Part shown: positions 1 to 11,509 of the stretch, piece after piece | Layout of the letters: each line of letters starts with the position of its first letter | How positions within the stretch are numbered: the first letter of the stretch is position 1 | DNA from: Dipteris shenzhenensis | Taxonomy: Eukaryota > Polypodiophyta > Polypodiopsida > Gleicheniales | Assembly: GCA_047967505.1 (NCBI GenBank) | Contig: CM106539.1 | Strand: one strand, 5' to 3' | Length of the DNA: 64,000 bases | The notes under the pieces: generated by a model | The model's database searches: none | Seen by the model: the letters and a program-made list of their open reading frames with translations, nothing else | Told to the model about the DNA's origin: nothing | Position numbers and translations under genes: made by a program

Positions 1-2
1 TT

Positions 3-188
3 GAGAGAGATGAAGAGGCCAAAGCAGAAAGAATAAATGAGAGGAGGAGATTTAGAGTCATGCACAGGAGGGTGCAAGCATATCCATCGAACCTTGCTCT
101 TCTCCCCAGACACATTTCACGTGATTGGCTACAAGAAGCTCTTCGTAAAGCCGAAGATGATAGAGAGAGAGTAACCAATCCAAAGTAG
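3..188 (+). other. Open frame running in from the window edge, unknown
   Basis: The frame is open from the first bases and ends at a TAG at 186-188, giving about 61 charged residues rich in Arg, Glu and Lys, including the stretch RRFRVMHRRVQAYPSNLALL. I do not recognise a domain. It lies just upstream of a DUF4216-like fragment, so it may be part of the same decayed transposon. It could equally be the tail of a gene outside the window. Confidence 0.25.
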
Positions 189-373
189 GAGCTTGCACTC
201 AGATGTATGCCCCATGTAAGTTTCTTACCTTCCTACTCAATTTGGGTATTCATCATCAGAATCGCTATAGTTGCAAATTGCATCCTCATGGTCTATTGTA
301 GTACAAAAGGTACAGTGCATTAGGGTCGTACACGTGGTATTTTTGTGTGGAACGCATCAATTCAAGGAGATCC

Positions 374-664
374 ATGTATGATTGTAGAGTCATGGCTAAC
401 TTTGTGCAAGATAGTCAAGCAAGTGCTTTTGATACCATTCTTCTCTCCTCAAAGTTAGATTATTGTGGGACCATGCGATACATCTATGTAGTTGATTTTA
501 TAAATTTTAGTATTTTCATTCTTGATGTGAAATGGTTAAGAACTATCTACAATGGTCCCAATGCTATGGTCAAGAGAGACAATAGTGGCTTCTTTGCCAT
601 TGACTCTGACATTGTAATGGAGGAAGGTGGAGATCATGACATGGGAAAGAAGAGGGTGAATTAG
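374..664 (+). pseudogene. DUF4216-like fragment of a CACTA-type transposon
   Basis: The frame encodes a peptide with the order short Tyr-Cys-Gly segment, 'VVDFINFSIFILDVKWL', then 'RDNSGFFAIDS'. This resembles the DUF4216 region (tyrosine/glycine start, a hydrophobic strand ending in a Trp, then a Gly-Phe strand) found downstream of TNP2 transposases in plant CACTA elements. The first ATG is at 374; the frame is open somewhat further upstream. No TNP2 core is visible next to it, so this is an isolated remnant. The assignment rests on pattern only and could be wrong. Confidence 0.3.
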
Positions 665-1921
665 AGGATCAAGTCACAGGTAGACATACAATAGACAATG
701 ATGACATAGGTGATCAATTGACCACAAAATTAGAGATAAAATTATTTGGCATGCAAGACTTGGCTCAAGATGAAGCCGTTGATGTAAATGCTACTAATTG
801 ATTATTTTTCCATCGACAAGGCTTCCTATCTTTGGCCCTCTCATTTTTATAGTGGCATTTTGTACATTTGTATGTTAAGTTCACGTGAATATATGAGTGT
901 TTTCATTTCAATTTTCGTGTACATACTCTTATATTTTTTATCTTTTAAAATGACCAAACTTGTAGCTGAAAATTGTTTTAGGTCTTTTTGGAAATGGCAT
1001 TGTCGGTTTGTATGTCAGTATTGCCGTTGGTATATATCGATGGCAATATTGATGCCTATATCGATTACAATACTGACTCTTACACCTTATTTTATACTGA
1101 CACTTGACCCGCCCATGGCTCATACCAAAAAATTTTGCACCCGCGCCTGCAAAGCATTGGAAGCTACCCACGTGTTGTAGTGTGGTAGAATTTTTGCACT
1201 TATTTTAGGTGGGGCCATTCTAATACCCCCTCTCAATCATTCAATCTGGGCCAATCCATCGAATGAGGTTCTCTAGGTGCACTCTTGGGAGTGCCTTCAT
1301 GAAAACATTGGCAAGTTGTTAGTGGGCCGATAGTATATTAGCTCATGACCCCATCAACAATGAGGTCCATATTTTAGATTCTATTGGATCAAATACTTGC
1401 ATCATATTCAATCTATTTGCACTACCTCAAGTTATATTTTAGATTCCATTGGGCTATTGGTGCATCATAGTCAAGCTATTCGCAGCAGCTTATGTTACAT
1501 TCCATACTTCTATATAACTTTCCCTGTACTTGAGGGAATGATGAGGGTTGGTTGACCTACGTGACCTTTTAAAGGATAGATAAAAGAGTTGGTAAGTGCT
1601 ACAGTTTTGTACATGGATGTTTTTATCAAAGCTATACTTATATATTAATATAAAATCCTAGCGAAACTTTATGGAGCTAGTTTTTTTATTTTGCAATACT
1701 GATCAGAAATAATATGGTTTTATATCTTTTCTTTTGAATTTTGAAGTGAAAGATGTAAATCTTCGTGAAATTTTATTTTTTTCCAATATAAGTTTCAGAT
1801 CCTAGCAAATTTTTTAAATATTTTTTTTCATTTAGGGTATACAGACTTTCAACACCAGTATAAAAGTTTCATTTCTTAACAAAATTGACATGAAAAAATC
1901 ATGCATGGTTTTGTATGTTTC
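665..1921. other. No gene recognised
   Basis: AT-rich sequence with no recognisable coding segment. The last part (about 1690-1921) is T-rich and ends in TTTTGTATGTTTCAG, which reads like an intron polypyrimidine tract and 3' splice site for the exon-like segment that follows. Confidence 0.4.
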
Positions 1922-2274
1922 AGGAACTAAAATTCCTACTAGAGCTCCACATGTACAAGAGCATGTTCTGGGATCTCTTACATGCCCTTGTGCACATGGT
2001 CCACTTCATGCACCAAAACAAAGTCCTGCACAATGATTTGCATGTGCAAAACATTTTGTTACATTTCTCTAATTCAACATCAAAGGTGTACTTGGGCATT
2101 TGTGATTGGGGTATGATGACACCAATGAGCACTAAGAAGCATTATCTAGTACAAAGGAAGACTAGTTCAAGTACAAGCTTTTTGACACAAATACCATCAC
2201 ACCATAATGTTATAGCAAGGTCTCCCCACTTTTTTGTGTTAAGATGTGTATGCAATGTTGTACCACATCATTAA
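1922..2274 (+). pseudogene. Protein-kinase-like exon (catalytic loop and DWG)
   Basis: After a good acceptor (TTTCAG at 1916-1921) a frame of about 117 codons follows. It contains LHNDLHVQNILLH, which matches the kinase catalytic loop HxDLxxxNILL, and 18 residues later CDWG, at the position of the kinase DFG metal-binding motif. Asp of the loop and Asn are kept; the usual HRD arginine is Asn and DFG is DWG. Downstream there is no APE or C-lobe, and no N-lobe is seen upstream. Either a decayed kinase pseudogene or an exon captured by a transposon. Confidence is moderate for the fold and low for expression. Confidence 0.35.
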
Positions 2275-3230
2275 GGTGGTGGATGTATGTATATCAATAG
2301 GTGCTCATATTAGTAACATGCAAGCTCTGTTTGAGAGGCTTCGACAAACTAGCCCAGCATGGGAAGTCTGCAAATCCAAGTGAACACCCTTCCACATCAG
2401 AGTTTTCTAGTGGTTTTGATATACAACATTCAATCTAAATTGATGATGAAAATGTTTCCTTGCTTAAAATTTTAATCAAAGTGTTTTTGTGACCATGCCT
2501 AAAATTGATAAGCAAACCATTTTTGTCATCAATGTCTTATCAACTTAGAATTTCTTAAGTACTTTTGCACTGCGGGCCTAATGCCATAAAGTGTCATGTA
2601 TATTTCAGGTCCTAAGATAGTAAGACATTGCGCACATGAATGAAGAGCCAAACCTACCCAATTTTGAGCCAAACCTACCCAATTTTGTGCCTTAAGAGCC
2701 AAATTTAGATGACCAGCTAAATCATGAAGAGGCACAAGCAATACTCAATAGGCAAAGAGAGATACTTAAAAAGGAGTCTCTTGGATAGTTCACATCGGTG
2801 CCCATAGAGGGAGACACCATGACAAGGGAGCCACTTAGCCTTCATGATATGGCTAAGCTTTGCTAATCTGATCTGACTAAGAAACGCATTGTTTCTTCAA
2901 ACCAAAAATCAACTCAACAGGTACATGCAACCAAAGGACCTGAGACACAAAACCAGGGATTGCATTCTACTCCAGTGCTTCATAGAGGTAGAAGGGAACA
3001 TGCCCAACAATTAGAAAGGTCATGTACACTTTGTTCACAGCACCTGTGTACATCCATGACATATTGCAACAATGTGTTGATAAATGGACAAACACCATGT
3101 GTCATGCATAGGAAAGGTATGACCAGTGTTATGGATAAATTTGTCTAAGGAAAAAGGCATAAATATGTGTGTGTGTTTGTATGTGTGGCAACAGTATAAT
3201 AAAATATGGTGTGCATAGGGCCCAAGGTTG
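2275..3230. other. No gene recognised; 21-bp tandem pair
   Basis: Non-coding by eye. A 21-bp unit (GAGCCAAACCTACCCAATTTT) is present twice in tandem at 2645-2665 and 2666-2686. Nothing else is identifiable. Confidence 0.4.
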
Positions 3231-3567
3231 AGGTGGCATGGCATGACCATGTGCCACCCTTCCATGTAAGAGGAACCATAAGGTGTGTTGTACATAATCC
3301 ATGGTAGTAATATTACAAAATGCAAGGTGGCATGGTTCCTCCATGTGCCACCCCTCCACCTAGGCAGTCCCATGCCTGCATTTGGTGAGATATGGCCTAA
3401 AGTCCATGAGAGAAGTAATATAAAATAGGTGGAGATGGATATTATATTGGATTATTCCCTCTATGTAGGATAGGCCTATGTGGGGGAGTATAGATAGTCC
3501 AAGGATGCAAGTTAAATAATGGGGAAAATAGGATGAGGTGGCAAGATTCCTTGCGCCAACCCTCCAC
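3231..3567. repeat. Three GGTGGC...GCCACC hairpin motifs
   Basis: Three dispersed copies of a short quasi-palindrome of form GGTGGCATGG-n-CCATGTGCCACC occur at about 3231-3262, 3329-3361 and 3537-3567. Each could fold as a small stem. They sit just upstream of a TATA-box region, which suggests LTR-type regulatory repeats, but I see no matching second LTR. Confidence 0.4.
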
Positions 3568-3779
3568 TTGTCCTCCTAGAGGTTTGAACGTATTATAAAA
3601 TTGGGAAGAGACCAAGGGAGTATCATAGACTTGAGATATGGGGCTTGATTTGTGTGGAAAAATGAGGCAAAGGGTTGTCGCACATAATTAAGAGTGCGTA
3701 ACTGCCTAGCCCACATGGGAGACTTTTCCACACACACCATGCATGTGGGAAGATGCATTTATTGGGAGAGACCCCCTCT

Positions 3780-3890
3780 CTTGGCTATAAAAGGCCCTGG
3801 CTATTCCTTGATGGGACACACTCATTCTTGTAAAGCCACCTAGCTACTACTTTGATCTCCCCCCCCATCTTTCCAATAAAGCATGACTCT
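3780..3890 (+). promoter_or_regulatory. LTR-like promoter and polyadenylation module
   Basis: GGCTATAAAAGGCCC at about 3783-3797 is a good plant TATA box. About 80 bp downstream, CCAATAAAGC supplies an AATAAA polyadenylation signal. A TATA box followed this closely by AATAAA is typical of the R region of a retrotransposon LTR. I found no convincing target duplication or partner LTR, so I call only the promoter-like module. Confidence 0.35.
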
Positions 3891-4099
3891 TTTTTGCTTG
3901 ATGTCTCCATCTCTACATTCCACCTCCCATCATGTATATGCTCCTCTTCCCCCTCTTCCTTCCCCCTTGTGCCATAGTCCCCCTCTTCATTCCCACCCCT
4001 CTTAATCTTTTTTCCCCACCTATGTTAACGCTTCTTCCCTTACGTTCCCTTTTCCTCCATGGCCCTCGAGCGTTGCCATGCCTAGCGTCTAGCCTCATG

Positions 4100-5510
4100 C
4101 ATTGAATTCTTTTCTAGTTAATACCAGCTGAGTGAAAGAGGGCAAGATCCAAGAAGAGAGAGCCAGTGTCGCAGAAACCTGATGTTCTAACTCCAAGAGC
4201 ACAAAGTGATTTGATTGACCTAGAGAGCACGGAAGACCTGCAACTCCAATTATAGCCCAAGACAAAGAGATAGAGACCCTGCAAGAAAACATCCAAAGAT
4301 TGGAAGCTAGTCTCACTAGATACAGAATAGTTTAGCTAGGATGCAACACCAAGCATGCAAGCACCTTGAGAAGTATTTTCTTTGAAAAACATTGTACTGA
4401 GATCTTCAAGTAGTGTATTTACTTTTTGGTTGCAATGTAAATATCATGTTGAAGATAAGGTGTTTCAAACTTATGTAATGTGACATTTACTCTTTTACAG
4501 CAAAAACAATTATCAAGACATGGCACTCTTTGAGATTTAAATTCTTTGTGGGAACATGAAAATGCAATGTTATATTTAAGTTTTAAATTCGTATACATTA
4601 CAAAAAATAATAATGCAACATTATATTTAAATTGTTTATAAAAAAGTCTTCACTCATCACATTCTATCAATGTGTTTCCACTTAAAAGTTAAATCCAAAA
4701 ACATTCACCTAAGTTTGATCATCTTGAAATACATCTAATATTTTCCATGCAACCGGGTCTTGCATTGATTTTGTGAATTGTCTTTTGTGACACACTTTTA
4801 ATAGCAGTGCTCTAAGACTAAGACTTAATTCTTTTCACCTAACTTATGCCAACCCTTTCCAATCTTCCATCAATATTTGGATCTAATGAATGACAAATTT
4901 CATTGCATATCAAGTATCCATGTACATCTACACACCCTGATGACAAACATGCATGTGGAAATCTTTGTTGACTTGTCGGTGATGACTAGTCAACAAAGAT
5001 TATCCCACACACACATTTGTTAGCAAAGTGTACAAATGTGCATGACTACTTAATACACATAATGATCCATCAATCAACAAATCAAAGATTTGCAAGGATA
5101 GCTGGTCAAAGATGGTATAAATCATGTTTGAAGAGAACAAATTCTTAGTCACAAAGCATCACTACTAACTATATGTCTCTCAATCATACAATGAGCAATT
5201 GTAAATCCCTAACTCCTATAAAATAGCGTGACAAAACCAAAGTTAATTTAAAACTGAGTAAAATACTACATAATGAAAAGTAAGTATGATAGTAAAATAT
5301 ATTGGTTTGACAATTGAGAAATACATGTTACAGTACCTATGCATCTAACCAATTGGTTATGGCCCTTCAACATTATACTAAAATATACTAGTTTGATGAT
5401 TGACGGTATTAAAATGTTAGTTTTAAACGTGGTATTAAAACTTTTTGAACATTTTCTAATCAACCAAGGGGCATTTTAAAACATGTTACTATTGAATTTT
5501 TATCGAGACC
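4100..5510. other. No gene recognised
   Basis: AT-rich non-coding sequence. No conserved protein segment, splice-ready exon or clear repeat structure was seen. Confidence 0.35.
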
Positions 5511-5516
5511 AGCTAC

Positions 5517-5730
5517 TGTGCATGGTTACCGTGCGGTAAGTCCATATACTACATAGTGAAATGTTGGCATACCACATGGTACTACAATCTACCACGCGGT
5601 GTCTTGTATATACCGTGTGGTGTCTCACACGGTGTCTTGTACACCGCGTGGTGTGTCTATTTACCACATGGTGATTAGGGATTATACCGCATGGTATTGA
5701 GCTACACCGTGCGGTGTATATCGTTTATAT
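5517..5730. repeat. Array of ACCGCGTGGT-type palindromic decamers
   Basis: About ten variants of a degenerate palindrome (ACCGTGCGGT, ACCACATGGT, ACCACGCGGT, ACCGTGTGGT, ACCGCGTGGT, ACCGCATGGT) are spread over 210 bp with irregular spacing of roughly 15-30 bp. The variation is mainly C/T and G/A exchange at CpG-like positions, as expected if an original CG-rich palindrome was eroded by deamination of methylated cytosine. Confidence 0.7.
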
Positions 5731-5927
5731 TAACATTATCGAGATTCCTAGTATTCCGTGGAGTCTCAGGGAAAACAAGAAGCATAAAAAAGAAGGATAG
5801 ACAAATCTACAAAATAAATTTGTAAGTTTTGTTGATCATTCTCAGAAGTATTTTGGTACCAATGGTGGGCTTGCATTTGCCAGCCAGAATCCATTTGCAC
5901 TTAGATACTAATTGGATAGTTCGTTAG

Positions 5928-6405
5928 TTGCATGAAACATTTTTGGTGTCTTTGGAAAGACTTAGGATTTTAATTTTAGCTGCATGAAATATTTTAGGTG
6001 TCTTTTTTTTTTTCAAAAAATTTTAGGTGTCTTTGGATCGACTTGGCATTGTAATTTGTTAGCTGCATGAAATACTTTACTTTGGAAAGACTTAGGCGTC
6101 TCTTGGAAAACGTAGGATTTTAGTTGCATGAAATATTTTAGGTGTTTTTGGAAAGACTTAAGGTTTTCATTTTAGTTGCATGAAATATTTTTAGGTGTCT
6201 TTGGAAAGACTTAGGATTTTAATATATTAAAACATAGTTTTATGAAATACTTAACTTTGGAAAGACTTAGGATTTTAATTTTAGTCGCATGCAATATTTT
6301 AGGTGTCTTTGGAAAGATCTAGGATGTGAATTTGTTAGTTGCATGAAATACTTTACTTTGGAAAGAGTTAGGGTTGTAATTTTAGTTGCATGAAATATTA
6401 CAAGT
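5928..6405. repeat. About eight tandem copies of a 50-65 bp unit
   Basis: The unit reads roughly TTAGTTGCATGAAATATTTT followed by AGGTGTCTTTGGAAAGACTT and AGGATTTTAAT. Copies differ by point changes and by loss of the middle portion, so the spacing varies. This is a decayed minisatellite with no coding potential. Confidence 0.75.
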
Positions 6406-6419
6406 GCATTTAAGAAGAA

Positions 6420-8470
6420 GTCAATGGGCCAGTTGGAGGTTCGCATAAGCCGACCTATAACAACTCGCTCGCTGATGAAGAATATCAGTCCTTGTGCTAG
6501 TTGGGGGTTCACTTAGGCTAAACCGTAACACCTCACATGGATATAAATTTTATATTATATACTAGTAGTACTCTATAAGTTGGGCTTGCTTATGCTGGCC
6601 ATTTGCATCTCACTTGACGTCTAGCTGGTTGTGGAGCTCGTAATTGTAGGCTCATAGCAACTTGCAAAATTATGATGCACATGTGTGGATAGATCGTAGT
6701 ATACATAGGTTTACGATCCTTCTTTTCCATGTGTTATCAAGTGAGAAAATCTATAGTACAATTTGTAGCCCATGACACCACACTTATGTAGAAGAGATAT
6801 CCTTTACAAAATACGCTAGCTTAGAGTCTAGAACAAAAGTGCTTATATATGCTTGTGTAAGAAAGCGTAGCAATACGTTTTCGATGCCATTTGTCACACC
6901 GGGTATCTGCTAAGCATGGTGCGAAACCCGCATTGGAAAAGAGCCATGGCGTCCATAGCAAGGGCCGGTCCAAGTTTTACGATGTTGAGTTACAATGCCG
7001 TCGGCTTGGTCAAAAGTTGGGCTGCGCTACACAGATGGTTGGAGCAGCAACCTTTGAGATTGGTGTCATCACTTTCAATGCTTCCCACAAGTCATAATCA
7101 GGCCCAAAAGCCAACTCTCCCCCTAGCTAGGGTTCAATGCCACATCATGGGACATGCTTGAGCTATGACAAGGGAGTCCACTTGTGTCACTGGTTTCATA
7201 TTTTCCACTTTTATTTGTATCCTATAAATCAAGCACTGCACCAATTGTAGGCTGCCTTTCCTAGACCCACTCTATCACAATTGTGTGAATTCCCTCCTAT
7301 TCTTGCCAATCGATTGGCATTTTACCCTTCTATATAGAGCATTTGTTGGGCAATGTTGGACCCAGTAGAACCTTCATGACCCTTGTCTCATCCATGAGTG
7401 AGGAATCATTGTCGGAGGGTTTCTTGTTTTGCTCATCATAAGAAATAATTTGGACCATATTTACTTGGGGAGAAATAGCTACCACAGCATCCTTTTGAGT
7501 GTGATGTTGTTCCTTCTTAGTTTGATGTTTGTTGTATAACTCACATTCAATGTTCCTATGACCAATAAGTCCACAATAATTTTAAAGGTGCACCACTATT
7601 GGAAGCATATTGGCATGGGTGGTATGGGCACCCTATGGGGTTGGTTTATATGGCAAGGGCTGTTGCAGTGTTCATGGTTGACATGGAGCAATAGTGAGGG
7701 CCTTAACATAGGTGGTTGTGACACCTGTTTAGAATTGCAATGGTAGGCGTCAATGTTGTGCATGGTAGTTTGGCATATGGAACACCAAAGCACGTTAAGT
7801 TCACCTTCCAAGACCATGCCCATGCTTCCAGCATCAGCTACAGTAGACACCATGTTGGAGATGTGTAGTTGCACTCATGTTGCCTTTGGAGATGCGAGCC
7901 TTGGCAACCATTTCTTATAGAATCATCCTCTCTGCCTTCTTAGTTGTATGTCTCCAGTTAGGTGCCTATCATCTTCATCATTCGAACTATTGACTTGGAT
8001 GCAAAGGATGTTGAATCGCTAGATTATTAATATTTGTTGGTTTTCCCACTCCGAGAGTGCTTGCTTTTGCATACCAACACCTACTTGGCCCATCTCACAG
8101 ACTTAGAGTACATTTTCTAATGTAAGAGAAAATATCTACAGAAGCCATAAAGCACTTTAGAGTTTTGGAAAGACCATGAACAACATAAGTTTAATACTTC
8201 CTGTGTAGGACGATTGGCATGCGATAACCATCGCAAAAGAGATCAAAACTTCACTACATATCCATCCATTGTTAAGTCCTGCTGCTCCATGCGACCAACT
8301 TTGCAAGGACATGGACCAAGAAATCATTGTGTAGCTCATTGTAAGCGGTCAAATGGGCATCGTCATACTAGGCTACCTAAATTGATGCTTTTTTCTCTAA
8401 AGCATGGGGAGGGGTTGGTCAACCTGCTATGCCACCAGAACATTGACTTGCCAAGCAATCTCAAGACATG
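6420..8470. other. No confident gene; possible retroelement gag debris
   Basis: The minus strand at about 7596-7874 has an open frame whose CSICQTTMHNIDAYHC segment recalls a retroelement gag Cys/His cluster, but spacing does not fit a standard CX2CX4HX4C knuckle. A copia RT fragment follows on the other strand. Treated as transposon debris of uncertain type. Confidence 0.2.
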
Positions 8471-8471
8471 A

Positions 8472-9075
8472 CCATTACACGATCTTATGTAGATGATCTT
8501 ATAGTAATACGAAGCAATGATACCTTCATCATGAAACTCAAATAAGACTTATTTGTAGAGATTGACATGAAGGATCGAGGACTCGTACATTATTATCTTA
8601 GTATAAAATTTTAGAGAGATGTAGATAGCACATTCATGAGTTAATGTAAGTATGTTGGCAATGTATTGAAAAAGTTTCACATGCAAGAATGCAAGAGTGT
8701 TGTCGCGACTCGCTCCAATGGAACAAAAGATGAAGAAAATCCAATTGTGAATGAGAAAGTCTATGGACAACTCATTGGTTCTTCAATAAAATGACAATCA
8801 CAAGCCCAAATATATGTTACGTTCATACATGTATCCCTACCTGGTAGAAGGGTTACTGCTATAGTGACTATGCCAAAGATCATAACATAAGGAGATCAGC
8901 CCAAGGTTATCCAAGGTTATGTCCTTTTCCTTGGACAAGGAGATATCTCATGGTTGTACAACAAACAACCAATAGTGTCTTCATCTTCTACAAAAGCTGG
9001 ATGTAGAGCCCTTTCCATAGAGCCTATAATGCATCATGGCTCAAAAGAACTAACACATGAGAATGCTAAAACAAC
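8472..9075 (+). pseudogene. Broken Ty1/copia reverse transcriptase-RNase H
   Basis: Read across stops and frame changes, the plus strand shows SYVDDLIVI (the copia YVDD catalytic motif), MKDRGLVHYYL (copia 'MkDlG.l.yfLGi'), GQLIGSSI (copia 'rqLvGsLiYL') and finally SSSTKAGCRAL (RNase H 'lSStEAEYral'). This is the usual C-terminal half of copia pol in the right order. Several in-frame stops and deletions make it non-functional. No LTRs were found around it. Confidence 0.7.
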
Positions 9076-9238
9076 TCTAAGGGTTATGGGAAAGTTGTAT
9101 ATATTCATTCTTTTCAAATAATACTTCTTTACAAGTTAATGTCATCATGAGGTTTTATCGTAATTATACACCTGATTAAAATAAACGAAAATGAAACGTT
9201 TTGATCTTGTAAGACTATTACCAATGAAAACTTTTTGA

Positions 9239-9302
9239 AGACAAATCTACAAATGTACCAAAAATGACCAAGACAAATCTACAAATGTACCAAAAATAAC
9301 CA
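9239..9302. repeat. 32-bp tandem duplication
   Basis: A unit beginning AGACAAATCTACAAATGTAC occurs at 9239-9270 and again at 9271-9302 with one or two differences. Confidence 0.85.
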
Positions 9303-10610
9303 AAATACGGCATGGCTGATCAAAAACGCTCTCGATAACACACTCTCTATTCTTTACATTTACTATTGAAGTTGCATTGCAAAAGTTCTATAAACACCCA
9401 CATGCATCCAAGCATGGGCAGGTTTGTTAGCACTGCCTTCCAAGCAACGCCCTAGTTACATTTTTGTTAAAAAGTGTCCCACACACTTTGTTGCCACCTG
9501 GCCCCCTTCTATTTTGGTTCTTTCTCTCTCACAGACACACTCACTGACACACTTTCTTTTTCTAAGAACTCTCTCTCTCTCTCTCACGGAGTTTGCAAAT
9601 CATTCGAACTTTCCTATACACACGCTTCCATCACAAGTGTTGCAAATTAGTCATTCATTCATCTTGACAATTGTTTTCCTTTGACAGAACCAATCGAAGG
9701 CAATGCTCACGAGTACTTTACTCACTTGTTTTTAAAGGGTGTAATCCAATCTTGTGAAACCAAGCTACAGCGTGTTTGGATCAACATTGGATGACACAAC
9801 TACATTAGCAAGTTGCTGCTAACTGACAAGCAATAAGAACTACATACATACATCCATACAACAGCTGTGAATCTCGAACTGATGCGACTAGCACATACAA
9901 CATGGTAAGTACTTACAGGCAAGATATGAAGACAAAGGCTGGATATGACTGATGCTGGTTGATATCAACAGGTGAGATCTCAATCGCTTTGTCACAGAAG
10001 ACCTGTAGCGATGGCCAGAAGCTGGAATAGACCGGTACGCTGAGAAATAAGGATTGGGCTGTTGTCAAAATCTCTTCATATAGAGATCACAAACAATCAG
10101 CCAACTGAAGCACCAACAGCCAGCCAATTAACACGGTTGCCCACTTCAACTCATCACGACACATCACACCTCAAGAGTCATCTAATTAATGTATATTTTG
10201 ATGGAGGGGCTATTTGGATGATTAGAAATGATAGGCTTTTCTCCTTGCATAGGATATAAATCAACACACCGCTCATGGCCTTAGGTTTGCTTCTATATTA
10301 GTTGGTGGCAAGCTTGGAGATTTTGATGTCAGTTCAGTAATATAGACTGCTGCTTTTACTGTCGTGGCCTTAAAACTATTTTTCAATTTAAAAACACTTT
10401 AAAATTACCACTCCTAGCTGCCCCATCATCCAAAGTCGATCCAATCTTAGTCAACTCATAACTTCGCCTGGGTCAACTCAACTGTAAGACAATGAGGATA
10501 GTTGACATCCACTTACAATTTCAACAAAATCAAAGACCATTCCGCAACTCTTATGCAAATATCAACAAACTGAACGCCTTATTCTAAGTTAATTCAAGCC
10601 GATTTTGAAG
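9303..10610. other. No gene recognised
   Basis: Non-coding by eye, with a CT-rich stretch at about 9525-9590. Short open frames here lack any recognisable motif. Confidence 0.35.
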
Positions 10611-10686
10611 CTGTCTTCACTAACATTTATGCGCATCAAGGGATATTCCTGTCTTCACTAATATTTATGCGCATCAAGGATGAATA
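10611..10686. repeat. 38-bp tandem duplication
   Basis: A unit beginning CTGTCTTCACTAACATTTAT is repeated at 10611-10648 and 10649-10686 with very few changes. Confidence 0.85.
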
Positions 10687-10943
10687 TCCATAGAAGTTTC
10701 AAACTTTTTCAGAGCATTCCTAACATCATCATTTCAGGCATAGTCAGATGAAAACGTAACAGCAGAAATGGTCCCTCTTGCTTGGAAAAAGAAGAATGGT
10801 CACCCATCAGGGGACTGCAGTTTTCCGCTTCAAAAGTCTAAGCCTACAAATGAGCATATTGTGCCCTCTATAATAATGATAGGCCACCATTTGGTCAGAC
10901 AAATGGCCAACCACAAGTTCCACCACTGGACAACTATGTTCAC

Positions 10944-11137
10944 CTCAGTGGAGCTGACCGGACCATGTGGGCTGCCTTGGCTGGCTATTTTGTGGGCCCT
11001 TTGGGACCTGCTTTGCCTATCCGCTTCGCATGGGACAACTCTGGTCCCCTCAGTGGAGCTGACTGGGGCCATGTGGGCTGCCTTGGCTGGCTATTTTGGG
11101 GCCCTTCGTGACCTGCTTTGCCTATCCCCTCCCTATG
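10944..11137. repeat. 105-bp tandem duplication
   Basis: A block beginning CTCAGTGGAGCTGAC starts at 10944 and again at 11049. The second copy is slightly diverged and fades at about 11137. The block is GC-richer than its surroundings. An open frame crosses both copies but shows no family motif. Confidence 0.85.
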
Positions 11138-11373
11138 CATGCCCTATTGCCCTCAAAATGACCACATTATAGGGATGAAGCATGCACAAATACACATTAA
11201 AAATGAGGCATACAGACAATACTCTAGCGCACACAGAAAAGAAAGATGATAGAGCATCATATTGATGAATGTGCCATTTCCACTCTTTACCCCCAAGCCT
11301 TTATTCACCTTGGCATAATGCAGACTACTTACCCTTTATACCATTATTCTGCTCTCAGAGATGGTTGTACACA

Positions 11374-11439
11374 GAAGGCTGCAGCTGAAGTTCAAAACTT
11401 GACAGAGAAGGTTGCAGCTGAAGTTCAAAACTTGACTTT
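11374..11439. repeat. 33-bp tandem duplication
   Basis: A unit containing GCAGCTGAAGTTCAAAACTT is present at 11374-11406 and 11407-11439. The 33-bp period keeps the reading frame open, but I do not recognise the encoded peptide. Confidence 0.8.
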
Positions 11440-11509
11440 ATCTGAAGCTGATCAGTCTCGCATCCCTTTTTTATCTCTGGTCTTCCCCCAATGTCAGGAT
11501 AAGGTATGA

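Noticed and set aside
3127-3917. Possible solo LTR (TGTTATGG...CTCTACA).
   Set aside because: Flanking 5-mers (ACCAG and TTCCA) do not match and no PBS or partner LTR is present; only the promoter-like module was kept.
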